Numbered from the stretch's first letter, positions 23,217 through 35,372 are shown. The stretch: 64,000 nucleotides of DNA from Enoplolaimus lenunculus (GCA_030248215.1 JASANG010002898.1:124001-188000), one strand, 5' to 3'. A program made the numbers and translations. Notes: generated from the letters alone by a model not told the origin.

Positions 23217-24477
23217 TGTTGAAAAATCACTAGGGCCGGAGCAGCCACACCCCATACCTCCCCATTTGGCAGGCATCCACCCCTAAAGGGGCCCCCACCC
23301 TAACCGGTTGAAACAAAAACCGTTTAAGTTACAAAATGCGTCTGGATTCTCGCTCGCTTGGCTAGGGAGTTTGGGGCCCCAACCCTGGAAGTTGGGCGGA
23401 GCCCCCACCCCTGTTCATGTTAGCAAATATTTTTATTCTACAGGACTACATTTTGACCCATCCGGTATCCTATGCGCTAAGCTCTGGCTCCAGAAATAGC
23501 AAAAACTTTACTAAATAATAAATTATTTTTATTGCTTTTTTTCTTAATAATAACAGGAATCACTTGGCATTTGGCAACAAAAATTTAAAGTTATTTGTTA
23601 TTTTATAGCAATTTAGTGTATTAATTTTTGATAATATATGTCAGATCTGCATTTACGTAACTTCGATTATAGTAAATTCATCGCTGTTGTAAGATTTCGG
23701 CGACAAGCATGAGAGTAAACTAAGATTTTAGGTTGGTATGTACCTATACTAATTGGTTTTTCTTTTAATGTGTAGTAGTTGCTACCCTGTATTACTGTTT
23801 ATTATTTTCCTAAGCCAGGGCTCGTAGCCAAGGAAGAAGGCAGATGAGGGCACAAGGTGACCTGACAACGGCCATGCTTTAGCTAACGCTGATTGCTAAA
23901 CCAGTTTTATTAATCCTGTCACGGGCGGGGAGACCTTTCTGCGGGGACAACGTAAACCGGAGTACTGAAAATTTTGCTAAACCGCTAAAGCTGTAATATT
24001 TCAAATAGGATTTTGACCAAAACTTAAGCTTAAGAACAAAGTTTTGTAAGCTGCAAAGTTTTACAAGTTTTTTACACAAACGGAATTTCATTCTATTATT
24101 CGGGAATAATAACCTATAAATAACATGAAAAGTTGAACAATAAAATTCGCTGAATTCGCTTCTATTTTAAGATGAATTACTGAGATTTAATAGCCGAGGT
24201 TTTGTGACCGAAGCCGGAACAAAGTTTGTTTTAGAGCGTTGAATTTAACCAAAAAAATCCGCAATGAACTTTAGTACGGCCTACGTCAATTTTATTTTAC
24301 ATTCCTGACATGCTATAAAAATCAAAAATAGACAGGAGGACACTGAAATAAAAATGAATTAAATTTTTTACAGAGCTTAATGTGGGGCAGGAAGCATTTG
24401 CGCAATATATTTAGAATAATAAACCATTAAGCCTAATTAGTAATTTTGGACTCTATCCATTTAGAACACTAATTATC

Positions 24478-24747
24478 CCTTTCTCACATGAATATTTTCA
24501 GTTTCATATGATATGCACTTTCAAGGTAAGATTCCATCCCCAGTCTGTCGGGTGGGAGGCGTTTACGATGATCACTCAGCTATAGGAGCTTGACGCTCGA
24601 GCTCGAGGGGGCTCTCACGTCTTGTAGAGATTTTGCACAGTACATATACGTTAGAATTGTTAAACATTGCTCACAGTGTCTGCGTTGCTCATATATTACG
24701 ACTTGTATTTAGTTGCTCGTAGTATACTCTATGAGTTAAAGGGTTAA
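24478..24747 (-). mobile_element. tRNA-containing TIR repeat
   Basis: Reads on the minus strand. It ends CCTTTCTCACATGAATATT on the plus side and TTAAAGGGTTAA opposite. It contains the tRNA-like AGCTGAGTGATCATCG region and CGAGAGCGTCAAGC-type sequence. It is nested in a family-B element. Confidence 0.7.
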
Positions 24748-24763
24748 GAAAATATACTTCTAC

Positions 24764-25123
24764 CAGCGTACAACCGGAGGTCAGCCTCCGGCTATGGCTC
24801 CGGCAGAAAGTCGGCCTCCGGCTCCGGTAAAATTTTTGCCGGAGCTTCGGACAATTTCGGTAGTAAAATTTTGCATAATGTAAAATTTATCTGTTTGATC
24901 ACGTTTCGTTTTACTTTTGTCACAATTTTCAGGAAAGAATTTTCGAAAATTCGCAGAAAACTAGCGTAAAACCAAACAAATTAACAACATATTGCAGATG
25001 TTGGCTAAAATTAACTTGTTAACCATCGTCGTTACTACCTAATTTCGCCTCAATTCCGGCTCCAGCAAGTTTCGTTGACCTCCGTCTTCGGCTCCGGTAT
25101 TTTTCACCTCCGATTGCACCCTG
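24764..25123. mobile_element. Family H hAT-like MITE, exact 8-bp duplication
   Basis: ACTTCTAC flanks both sides (24756-24763 and 25124-25131). The ends are CAGCGTACAACCGGAGG and CCTCCGATTGCACCCTG. The inner part is rich in CCTCCGGCTCCGGC. About 360 bp, non-coding. Confidence 0.9.
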
Positions 25124-25691
25124 ACTTCTACTGATTCATTTTCTTAATAAAGATTCCGGACTCTTATTCGCACCTCGTCTTTTATTCGGGTCACTACAAT
25201 AGTAAAATGCTTCTTATATTCAACTCGACAAGAATGCTATAACAAACGGATTTTACAGTACCATGGGTCATCGAAACCCTATAACAGTAACTAAAGATTC
25301 GAAGAAAAATGAGCAGCACATCATGCTTCCGTACACCATTTGCCGAGAAAATATTGTACCGCAGTGATGTGTTGAATTTTGATTTTTCTTCGAATCCTAC
25401 TTATGTACTTATAATAATTAAAGGTTTTCGACAACTTCACGTATATACAGCAAAGTCCGTTTAAGCATTTTTCTATAGTTGAATTTGAATTTAAAAAGCA
25501 ATTTATGCCAAGAAGTTTTACATACCATAGACGTAAATTGTAACAAGCGGATTGTAAACATCAGCTTAGAAGCATTTGTATGACCGCAGGTTGGTAATCC
25601 TTGTATTAACCGTGCATAGTTATAAACAGTATAGACCCATGTACACGTTCCTCACATTCAACGTCAAGTCTTTAGGAAAAGCGTGAGGCAC

Positions 25692-25852
25692 ATGACCGTA
25701 GCTAGCTCACCTTGCTAGGCGGAGCTAAAAATTTCAGGACAGGCATACAAGGGTTTTCGATGACTTACCAGGAAAAATTACTAGAGAAGCCAAAACTTTT
25801 CCAGGGAAGGCTAAACCATCATGTCGTCTCTGGCTACGGGTCCATTTAAGCA
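25692..25852. mobile_element. Family A MITE copy
   Basis: ACCGTAGCTAGCTCACCTTG at one end, GTCTCTGGCTACGGGTCC at the other, core TTTTCGATGACTTACC. Confidence 0.75.
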
Positions 25853-26282
25853 AAGGCTTAGTCATCGATAAGATTTCCCTTAACCTAAACCTAACTCTAA
25901 GCATACATACGAGAAAGTGTACGAAAGACGCAATGTTTCATCTCAAATATCGTTATTAGTGCGCAGTGCAATGCGTGCCTACGGTGCAACAAGAGCGGAC
26001 GTTTCCGGCGACATATACGTAAGGTGGCTGCAAAATGCCGCATGTATTCCCCTCAAAATGTCACGGAGGTAAACCAAAACAAGACACTTTTCCAAGGTTT
26101 GAATCATCTGCTGGCTTTTGTCAGAAACATTTTTTCGCTCGCTATGCTCGATCTCAAAATCCTCTAGTCTTTCCGTCCAGAAATAAAATGCAAAGTACTG
26201 TTTCGAGGGCCCATGTAAATATCAGGGGCGGAACGTTTTTCTGTGGGACTGCAATAAAGTAAGCTTAAGCTTTAGACTATTT

Positions 26283-26382
26283 TTTGCTTAGATTAGGCTT
26301 AGGCTTAGGCTTAGGACTATGCTCATTCTTACGCTTAGTGCTAAGGCTTAGGCTTAGGCGTAGGCTTAGGAATATGCTTATA
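26283..26382. repeat. TTAGGC hexamer block
   Basis: Degenerate tandem TTAGGC runs (GCTTAGGCTTAGGCTTAGG). Similar blocks lie at about 10920-10950, 14885-14975, 25868-25905, 30815-30895, 31580-31652, 37418-37460 and 53354-53440. TTAGGC is the nematode telomere unit, but these are short internal blocks, mostly within mobile repeats. Confidence 0.85.
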
Positions 26383-27257
26383 ATACTGTTACCGCCCTTA
26401 TTCTTTACATTGGCCCCTTTGAGTATGACGTATGACCGCATGACCACAGGCGCATACAAGTGGGTAACAGGGGATGTATCCCCGAAATGCCTCGAAAGAC
26501 TTAAAAAAAACCCCCACTTTTATTGGTTTTAGAATAACCTGCAAAGGTCAAAAATATTTTGGTTGCTTGCACCGCTCGCTCAAGAAACGTCTGTTAGGTT
26601 AAATTACCTCGTCCCGAAATGAATCTTGACTACGTCAGTACCTAAGACCAGTTTCACTAAACAGTAAATTATTGTACATCACCAGGCCCATCTTTCTTTC
26701 GTTCAATGTCAACGAACCTTTGAGAGATATCTAAGGTTTCAAGTGCCCCTGAGTACCAGTAATGCCTGACAAGAGCGCAACCAGTATTTCATTTCAGATG
26801 AGTATTATCTCACAAAATTTTTTTTGACCTCTACCTACCATCCAGAACGTTATTCTAAATCCTGTTAAAAGTGGTTTATGTTGTCTCTAGAAATTTCGGA
26901 ATGGATATATAGATATCTTCACTGTCGACTCCCTTGTATACGTCGGTGGTGACGGCTGCCTAAAACCACAGCGATGTATATCAGGCGAACTGTCTTGAAA
27001 ATGTGTTCCGCCAGTTGTGCTTAAAGATGTCCTTGTTTTTACCTGGATGATGATGTTCTCGCAGCCATGGGGCTCCAGAGTTGCTGGACCACGACGAAAT
27101 CTTAAGTGCTTCTAAACCTGGTGAGGTACAGGTGGGCCTAATGTGTTCAATAGACACCAGTATGCAAATTTTTAATAAATATTAACCGAGGTAAGAATGT
27201 ATTACTTTGACAAGAGTAAAGGAATGTATTAATGTGCCCCTTTAAAACTGTTATACG

Positions 27258-27612
27258 TACTCTCTAAAATGTTAAACTTAAATTATAGCTTAACTAAACT
27301 TGAATATTAGTTTAAGTAAAACTCAAATGGCTGGACGGACTAAACTAGAATTTTAAGTTTTACTTAAACTATATTTTTTAAGATTAACACGAATTTAAGT
27401 AAACTTATTTTTGGTTTAAGAAACAAATCTATCACAGAAATTATGTGTATCTAAGAGTTCATTAAGCTTAGCTTAAACTAAAAATACGTAAAATTTTAAA
27501 TTAGTTTAAGCGTAAACCTACCTGTTAGTTTTGTTAATCTAGAAAGTTAGCTTAATACTGCTGGATTAGGTTAAGTTTAAATTAAGTTAGTTTAAGCTTT
27601 TAGAGAGTACCT
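27258..27612. mobile_element. TIR repeat rich in TTTAAGTTTA
   Basis: ACTCTCTAAAATGTTAAAC at the left and GCTTTTAGAGAGTACC at the right form an inverted pair. GGCTGGACGGACTAAAC lies in the middle. An inverted relative lies at about 56572-56880 (TATCCGTCCAGCCATTTAAG). Confidence 0.75.
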
Positions 27613-27907
27613 TTGCTCTGATCGAATGCGTGGAACTTAATAGTGGTATGGGTTATGTTAAACGTTTTGATGACGTCCGGTGGACTCTGGCACTGTACCC
27701 GAATGATATTAATTGCTACAGGTTATAGTTATTTTGAAAAAGTGTTAAGTAAGCATGGACCAAATCTACAAACGGGTGTAACACACTTTTTTGTTATTTC
27801 ATCGGGAGGGAGTAACATTAATTAAACGCACCGTTCGCCAGCGAGCCTTTACACCGATAACCGCTTTTGATACCGAAATTTTAGATCAAATTGTGTATTG
27901 TTTCATA

Positions 27908-28100
27908 TCAATCTACGTCAACTCGTCGCCCGACAATTTGTCGTCCGACGTGCTTCCGGAAGCCACAGCCCAAGCATAATCCTAAGACTAAACCTATGCC
28001 AAATTGGGGGCACAAATCGTACGGTCTATAAGATGTCGGGTTAATACGAAGTATCAGTCGACAAGTTGTTCGGGCAACGAAATATCGCGATACCGTTTGA
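27908..28100. mobile_element. Family E MITE copy
   Basis: CTCGTCGCCCGACAATTTGT at the left and, inverted, GGGCAACGAAATATCGCG at the right. An eroded TAAGCC-type core lies near 27970-28000. Confidence 0.7.
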
Positions 28101-28925
28101 ACACCTTTCCACAAATTTTTAGAGTCTACTACCCGTCTAAACTCTATCTCCACAGTCCAACATTTCGCAAATAGCTCAACTGACGTCATACCTGCCCGTC
28201 TGGACGTGTAAGTACCTAAACCGGTCCGTTTATAAAAAAGTCGCCTAAACAATTGTGATGACAAAATACCTAAAAAAACTATGTTATGGTTCATGGTTTC
28301 TTAGAAATATGGTTCCTAGCTGTCAGGTTTTATTTCGTTGTCTATTTATACAGGTTGTTTACGACCGCGGCGGACACCCATCGCGTCTAAAATATGAACC
28401 CACTTTAAGCGGCGCCGTTTTATCTGTTGGGGACAGTGTACCAAACGTGTTGCTGGTGTGTGTCTACGTCAACAGAGCAGGCTTGTAGCCAGTTCAGCGC
28501 GATACAGGTGGTGGTAAGAAATGTTGGCAGCGGCATCTGGGCAACTCACAGGAGTACAAGAAGTGGGGCTAAACTTCATTAGGTGACCATGGGTTTTTTA
28601 AACCAGGCTGGGCGTATGTGGTCGCTTTCGGGCTATGGGTCCGCAACAGAGGAGTTCCGAAAATACATCAGCAAACATTATTCGTGATAAGTTTTATTTT
28701 GTCAAAGAATACGCTTAAATATTCGGCTCCGACATCCTTTTTAGCATGGGCTATCATACCCTGTTGACCGTGTAAAACATTTTAGATACGAATACACGCC
28801 GCCAGTGCAATAAAACAAGGGAAAAGGCATTTGGCGAGCAGTTAACTGATGCTTTTGACCCAGCAATTGAGATATTAAAATTGTTTACAATGAGTGCAAA
28901 CTCGACGCACAAAATAAAACTTACT

Positions 28926-29370
28926 TTATTGACCCGAATAAGAAGGGGGTAATAAGAGGGGGTCCCCATTTTGAGTCCCGATCAACAGGAGTCTGCATCC
29001 CTAATAAGAGTCCGTAAGCGGACAGTCCATAAATCCTAATTAGAGTCCATAAATGACAATTATCCCTAATTGTAGCGCATAAATGACTCCAGGAGCAGAT
29101 AAAGTTGAGTTTGAAACTTAAAGCGTACTTAACTTTTGAAAATAACAATCCAAAGTATAACCTTGCATTATCGCTCAAGCTTATGATGCAAGGCAAAAAA
29201 TGTTTAATTCAGCGGATAGTTGCAATACCGAATATATCAGTAACGAAGGACGGCGGAGGGCGGGTTAAAAATAAACAACAGTCCGCAACCGAATAACATG
29301 GGAGGGGGACCCTCGGGAGACGGCTAAATAAATATCAGTCCCCCCTCTTATTCGGGTCACTATAGTATTT
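28926..29370. mobile_element. Family B MITE, nearly full copy
   Basis: TTGACCCGAATAAGAAGGGG at one end and TCTTATTCGGGTCACTATAG at the other, about 440 bp. It is in inverted orientation relative to the copy at 18864. Confidence 0.85.
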
Positions 29371-29414
29371 TATAATTGTCGAAACACTTTTTAAAGCTTC
29401 CACTCAAACTTTTG

Positions 29415-29626
29415 TTTGTATTCTCAAATGTATGCAGCACCTATCACCAGTTGATGATTGGCTTTGTAGCTTTCGAGCCAATGCATGGCGAACTTCGAAA
29501 TTTAGCACGTTTTTCTGATTTGTTATTGAAACGCTTCGAAGCAAATTTTGACATTTAGTTCGTGAGTTCAAAAGCCAATCATTAACTGGAGATATTAAGT
29601 GTCTCATGCAGATTTGATAATACGGG
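29415..29626. mobile_element. Family D MITE (TATTCTCAAATG ends)
   Basis: GTATTCTCAAATGTATGCAG and CACCTATCACCAGTTGATGA at the left; a diverged inverse (TTTGATAATACGGG) at the right. Related copies lie at 34470, 36159 and 45777. Confidence 0.7.
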
Positions 29627-30461
29627 TCATCACTTAAACAAACAATGAAACCAATCAAATTTCCTCTGAACCCTCGGGGCTGTCGATGTATGTACTGGTG
29701 CTGAAATTTTGGCCACTAAGCGAACCTCAGCTAATACATATGCATTCTCACTAGTATACCAGAGTAAGATTTGTTTCCAATAAAATGACTACGTCCGGTA
29801 CTTTAACACAAAAATGGTCAGTGTTGTTCGGTTAAAATTGTTTACATAAATGAAATATCGAAATAAACACAATCTTAGTACGAGTGGAACAACAAAATGT
29901 CTAGAAACAGTAGAATAACAATTTTGTCTTAGAATCTCAGGCGTAGCTAGGATTTCATTTCAAGAGGATAAATATGTATATATACCTATATACATTTATC
30001 TATGTGTTAAAATATATATCTATATACATTTATCTATATATTAAAGCTGGAACGCTCCACATACGTATTTTGGGCAACGGTTCAGTTTTTTCAGTGTACG
30101 CATACATATATGTCGAATTAGCGTTGAAAATTTTGCAACACATTGACTAGTACATATTAAGCGTAGACGTCAATTATTAAGACACTTAACAAAATATGAA
30201 CTTTTTGTCGCAGCTTGAACGTAGCAAGTTTTGAGGGGCTTTATTTTCAAGCTGCCAAACCGCTTATAAAGCAGTAACTGAAAGATGTTTTTAACAAACA
30301 ATTTGAACGCTCTGTGAATTCTTGATACCTGTTTTATCACTGAGTATCCGGTAGTATTTTCAACTGGTACATTTTGTCGATTGGGTTGATATTGTTAAAC
30401 TAATGAAAGCATCCATCAGTCTTCGCTGAATAGTGACATAGCTATACGCAACAGTACACTC

Positions 30462-30550
30462 AGGCCCGTAACCGCTTACCTTGCCAGGGGAGTAAAAAAT
30501 TTTTGCACCGGGGTGAAGCCATACTGCCCGCCATTGGCTACGGGCTCGGT
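30462..30550. mobile_element. Family A deletion derivative
   Basis: CAGGCCCGTAACCGCTTACC and CCATTGGCTACGGGCTCG are only about 50 bp apart; most of the core is missing. Confidence 0.65.
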
Positions 30551-31199
30551 AACACTATTCTTAGCGCAGTAAGAAGTAGGCAAAGTACCGCACCCCCTGA
30601 TTTAGGAAATCAACACTTCGTATTTAGATTTACTGCTAAATTTGCGTTTGAATTCATGCAATGCGCCTACTACGTTATATTGCACCACCATATACGTGCT
30701 GCACGTTTTCTGAACAGCGGCTGCGGCCATGATCCTAGTTCTTTAAATTTTTATGTCCATGTTACTTTGAGGTGCGAACAGAGTAAGCTTAAGCTTTAAA
30801 TTAATTTTTTTGCTTATACATAGGCTTAGGCTCAGGCTTAGTTATAGGGATATGATTACGCTGAGGTTTAGGCGTCGGCTTAGGCTTTGGAAGATGCTTG
30901 TGCTACTGCTACGCACCTTCAAACAAACGTTTGCCAATTTTACGCCCAAATACTGCAATTTGCAAAAGTATGCAAGTATGCAATACGCACTTGGAAAACT
31001 GTCTTAAAAAACTCCAAAACTCAAATATATATTAATGTATAAATACGCACGCCAACAAACGTGCGATATGCGTCCATTTTGCGTTCTTGCGTTTTAAATT
31101 GAACTGTGACTTGTTGACCGTTTTCATTTCCCAATCAACTGAACCCCTTAAATTTTAAACCAATGATTTAACGCCAATGGCTGTTCATATGCTCAGGAT

Positions 31200-31375
31200 C
31201 AGTGGCGGATCCAGGATCTCAAAATGGGGGGGGGGCAAAATTTTACAGGTAATAAACTTACTTTTGACCCACACACAAACCACGAACTATTGTCACAAAA
31301 TTGCTATATAATTTTTGTCGAGATGCTGTTGGTTGGCCACGGCCGGGGTGGCCCTCGCCCATGGATCCGCCATTG
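31200..31375. mobile_element. Family G hAT-like MITE, 8-bp duplication
   Basis: CAGTGGCGGATCCAGGATCT opens and CATGGATCCGCCATTG closes. Flanks CTCAGGAT and CTCAAGAT agree at 7 of 8 bases. 176 bp, non-coding. Confidence 0.9.
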
Positions 31376-32264
31376 CTCAAGATGAATATGGATAGTGAAA
31401 ATAACGGAAACGAAGGATGCAAATTTTTACCGGAAACGAATACCCGGTTACATCCTGTACATGCAAAAAACGGCCACAAAGTAAAAGGTTTACTTACACT
31501 AATTTCCCGCACACTTTGTGTTAATACAATACAATGCGAAAATACCAAACAGTGTTTAATATTATCACATTATCATATGCTAGGGCTTAGGGTCACGCTT
31601 AGGCTCTCACTTTGGTTTTGGGGTTAGGCTTAGGCTAGGTTTAGGCTAACGTTCGTTACGTGTGTGGGGAAACTAAGTGTGGGAAAATATACAAGTACCC
31701 ATCTTAAACCAGGTGTTCTTTAGTTCAAAGGTTAAAAACAAGATTTATTATGGTTATTAAGCATTCGTGAATTGTTTAAAAATATTTGATGCTAGACTTC
31801 AAAACATGTGTCACATTCTCTCACGTTATCGCGGCGACTATATACCACACACGCGCTCTAAAAACCGAAAAATCTACAACAGAACAAACACCACATTAGC
31901 GGTCAAAATCTCAAGGGAATTTCAACGCGAAACTTTACCGTTCACCCACAAGAAACAAACCTTTGCGTTTGGGACGAAAAAAACAACTTTAATAAATACA
32001 ACTTTACGACTTAAACTGACACTAAGGGGGCGTTGCCAGGATTTGCATTTCGGGACGGTATAACCTTATTGATCAAGCTGCTTTATTTAGATCCTACAAT
32101 CTAACCCGGTTATTTTAAAGCCTAACATTTTTCACCGTTCCAGAAATTTCAAGACGAAATACATCTCTATCTGCCGCCCTTATTTGCATTATTTTTTGGC
32201 GCATGCTGCTTATGTGCGTTTGGAACGTTTATATTTGCATGTTTTAGCTAATTTAAGACCATAC

Positions 32265-32366
32265 TTTTTGTAAATGCCGCTGTAAGTGACGGGATGCAAA
32301 CGGATGCCAAGAATACCGCAGTCAAAGCAGAACGTCGACGAAGATCTGCAGGATCCGGAATCATAG
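32265..32366 (-). CDS. PLCE1: Probable PLC epsilon exon, frame inferred from phase
   Basis: A 102-nt minus-strand segment with a strong acceptor (GAACGCTTTCAG|CTATGA) and a moderate donor (AAAAA|GTATGG). Two frames are open. Joined in phase 2 to the 35372-35311 exon it reads S-YDSGSCRSSSTFCFDCG, then ILGIRLHPVTYSGIYK, and exits in phase 2. The other frame reads MIPDPADLRRRSALTAVF, then LASVCIPSLTAAFTK, entering and leaving in phase 1. The first is preferred only because it fits the upstream exon. A transcript read would settle it. Function within the protein is unknown. Confidence 0.6.
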
Positions 32367-32396
32367 CTGAAAGCGTTCGCAAAATAAGACATTTAA

Positions 32397-32651
32397 TGCT
32401 TTAACTCATAGAGTATACTATGAGCAACTAAATACAAGTGATATTCGAGCAACACAGACACTCTACAATTCTAACATATGCGCAGTGCAAAATCTCTACA
32501 AGACACGAGAGCCCTCTCGGGCTCAAGCGTCAATCTCCTATAACTGAGTGATCATCGTAAACGCCTTCCATCCAAGAGGCTGGCGATCACATCTTCACCT
32601 TGAAATTACATCTCATATGAAATTGAAAATATTCATGTGAGAAATGGTTAA
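32397..32651 (+). mobile_element. tRNA-containing TIR repeat
   Basis: Starts at TTTAACTCATAGAG and ends CATGTGAGAAATGGTTAA. It carries GAGCCCTCTCGGGCTCAAGC and CTGAGTGATCATCG. It lies about 30 bp upstream of the 32366-32265 exon on the coding strand, so it sits next to that exon's acceptor. Confidence 0.75.
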
Positions 32652-32887
32652 AATGAGGTTGATGAGGACAAACTTGACGCAATTTTTTCGCTGTTGCCAA
32701 ACGCTTAGCATTCGCCATCATGTATATAGTCGCAAAAATTGGTACGAAATTTTTTGATGTATCTTATACAATCAATCAGTCTCGCAGCCAGCCAAATTCG
32801 ACAGAAGCAACCAATTTCAAGGTACGGTCATGGTTATAAAGAACTCAGAATAATGAGCTGTTTCAACGCAGGTTGAGTTGTTCCTTC

Positions 32888-32993
32888 TTGTAAAAGATTC
32901 TGGAGTCAAATTCGACGCCGCCAAAGTCAAATTCGACTCACTGAAGCCAATTTCGAAGAGAATCAATTTGACTCACTATTTTTTGCAGTGTAT
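32888..32993. mobile_element. Family C half copy
   Basis: Only the right half of the palindrome remains, ending TTTGACTCACTATTTTTTGC then AGTGTA. Confidence 0.75.
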
Positions 32994-33517
32994 ATATACT
33001 TGTTCTTGTTGCGCGATCAATCCATGCCTTTCGCTTAATACTACCATCTATCAATAGACCACAAATCAGTGTTTTTCGAAACATTCAAATAAAGTGAAAA
33101 TAACTACTAAACACAGACAAAATATTCACGAATGCCTGTTGAAAAACATGGTAAGAAAATGTATAAAATACACGACCAGCAGGCATAATGCATAACGAAC
33201 AATAAACAATCGTCAGTCACATAAGCATAGCAAAAACTAGGGACAGGCGCCTCTCCTCCAACATCCCTGTAATCCGTGTCTTTAATTTTCTGCAGCTCAT
33301 CAATTGCACAAATTTCCGCTAAATCAACAAAAAACCATATGTATGTATATAAGCGTTAAATTATCATCCGCCGGATCCATTAAGTAGAGTGGTAGTACAA
33401 TTTTTTGTGCTCGCTAAAGTCTAACTTATACACGACGTTGTATCCCCGGAAATGAAACTATGACTATACCCAAAATTATTGGCGGTCTGAGGATTTTTCT
33501 TCGGGGGTTTTCAGATT

Positions 33518-34142
33518 TTATTATTAAGCCCCTCAAAATAGGTTGATGCAATTTAGTTTTAAAATTTTAAATGTTTGTGAAAAACTTGGGTTTGGGGCGC
33601 CGCCGCCCGACCCTCCCACAGGGACAGCCCCTGCTCATGGTGGCAAGGTCTTAATATAATTTTCCAAACACTAAATTATACAAATGTAAATCGACATGAA
33701 AATAGCAGCGACCCTGAAAATATGTGCCCTAAACTGATAATAACAATTTTCTGTGTTTTACAATATAAACCAATGTTTATCACATAGCATGGATAGCACA
33801 CATTATACTCTTAATTAGCGATATAGACTCCTATTGATTCAAACACCAACACGAACTCTTGTCTGTTAACATAAACCCGTGTCATCACAACAGTAAATTT
33901 TCTAACCCAACTTTTTTAAAAATTCCTACATTCGCTCTCGTACCACAGGGTACCGGTGGGTACAGTAAAAAGGATTTGGTTGGTTAAATCCTGAACCAAT
34001 GAGTCAAATGATACTTAATTAGTGTATCGTAAAATATTTGATAGATCGATATTATTAATGACGCAAGCTGCTTTTACAGCTGGTACACAAAATGTTAATT
34101 TTTACCACAATTTTTCATAAAATACTCCTGTACTGAAAATTA
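33518..34142 (+). repeat. Left arm of a 0.6-kb inverted duplication
   Basis: The reverse complement of this stretch recurs at about 50697-51312 with few differences. Shared segments include GGGTACCGGTGGGTACAG, AAAAGGATTTGGTTGGTTAA and CGCAAGCTGCTTTTACAGCT. Its family is not recognised; traces of family-B-like GACTC motifs occur inside. Confidence 0.9.
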
Positions 34143-34169
34143 TGACCGGAAAAATGGAAAAAATTCTTT

Positions 34170-34391
34170 CCCGCCCTTGCCCCCTTGCCTAGGGGCCCGT
34201 AGTATTCTGATTTTACACCATAAACTTTATATAAAACCTGAGTATAAAATAAAAGTTGAAATAAAAGCAAACACTAACCTCCCGCCCTTGCCCCCTTGCC
34301 TAGGGGCCCGTAGTATTCTGATTTTACACCATAAACTTTATATAAAACCTGAGTATAAAATAAAAGTTGAAATAAAAGCAAACACTAACCT
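34170..34391. repeat. Perfect 111-bp tandem duplication
   Basis: Two copies beginning CCCGCCCTTGCCCCCTTGCC (34170 and 34281) appear identical through CAAACACTAACCT. The identity suggests a very recent event, or an assembly artefact. Confidence 0.95.
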
Positions 34392-34469
34392 AAACCTAAC
34401 GGCGTTAGAGTGGACCAAAAAACCAAGTATTTAAACTGTCGGCCTACCATTTATTGCTACACCAAGGGT

Positions 34470-34685
34470 CCGTATTCTCAAATGTGCATAGCACCTATTA
34501 ACACTTAGTATTAGATTTGCAAACTCACGAATTATTGCATGTTGATGATGTGAAAATATGCAAGAAGTAGGGCAAACAAAACCTGAAAAATGTGCTGATA
34601 TGGTGAAACTCGCCATTCATTGACTCGAAAGTTACATGATCCATCACCAACTCGTGATAGGTGCTACACACATTTGAGAATACGG
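34470..34685. mobile_element. Family D MITE
   Basis: CCGTATTCTCAAATGTGCAT and GCACCTATTAACAC at the left; GATAGGTGCTACACACATTT and GAGAATACGG inverted at the right. Confidence 0.85.
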
Positions 34686-35310
34686 TAAACCTAAATTCAA
34701 ATCCAAGCATGAAGTCAAATACAGGTGACAGCTCCTGAGTCTAAACTTGAAGCTGAACCTTACGGCAGGACGGCACGTATATACTGGTAGTTTGAAAAAC
34801 AAAATTTGGCAAACTTAGACAAAATGACGAAAACAACAGATGTGCACTCAAACATTTGGGTAGTGGTGGCAACAGTACATTTCTAGATGGAACAAGTAAA
34901 AATTTCAAACATCAAATGATTTGAGCCAAAAATCTCGACCTGTAAAACGATGACAGAGTCCGCAAAAGAGCGGAGAGTTGCTCGGTTTCGCTTCGCGTAG
35001 TTCCACGCCAGCGGGAGAAAAATCCACGCCGCAACCGATGATAAATGGGCAAAATTTTTATTTTAATTAAAAATTTCTAACTGAAACGCGCACAAACAAC
35101 CGTACGAACATAAACACAGACTCAACTCATCAGCTAAAATAATCATTTGAATTTGTGATCGAAAAACTAATAAATAACAAGTCACACCACCGCTGTGTGA
35201 ACGCAATGATCACCAATGACGCGTTGGGAATTCACGTTTGGGCCAGAAAAAAAACTTTTCATGATACGCCACAAACTTTCAACCAAAACAGAGGGAAAAC
35301 TTCCACGTAC

Positions 35311-35372
35311 CTGACAGTTATGTATGTAGGCATCTCTGACGTGGACGGTCGCGCGACACAGAACACTAAAAC
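35311..35372 (-). CDS. PLCE1: PLC epsilon small exon after PH region
   Basis: This 62-nt minus-strand exon has a very strong acceptor (CTTTACTTCTGTCCAACAG) and donor (TGTCAG|GTACGT). In phase 0 it reads VLVFCVARPSTSEMPTYITV plus two bases. It follows ...GPSPENAIR of the 37838-37710 exon, so the join reads AIR-VLVF. In the family, as I recall it, the DAI segment is followed by a hydrophobic VF-type motif. Short length limits certainty, but both splice sites and the phase fit. Confidence 0.75.

Larger units (their letters stand above)
24418..25198. mobile_element. Family B element split by two other elements
   Basis: Family-B sequence (ATTTTGGACTCTATCC) stops at about 24477 and resumes at about 25143 (CCGGACTCTTATTCGC), ending TTATTCGGGTCACTAC. 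Between them lie a tRNA-containing TIR repeat and a family-H element. The order of the insertions is therefore readable. Confidence 0.65.
12573..32264. other. PLCE1 giant intron (about 19.7 kb)
   Basis: No exon was recognised in this stretch. It is packed with TIR elements of families A, B, C, D, E, F, G and H, tRNA-like sequence, TTAGGC blocks and simple repeats, described separately. Parts not assigned to a family include about 14040-14880, 15340-17050, 18140-18860, 22020-22380, 25200-25680, 26540-27250 and 29640-30460; I see no gene in them. Confidence 0.65.
32367..35310. other. PLCE1 intron, 2.9 kb
   Basis: A phase-2 intron. It holds a tRNA-containing repeat, a family-C half copy, one arm of a long inverted duplication, a perfect 111-bp tandem pair and a family-D element. 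No gene is seen in 33000-33517 or 34700-35310. Confidence 0.6.
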
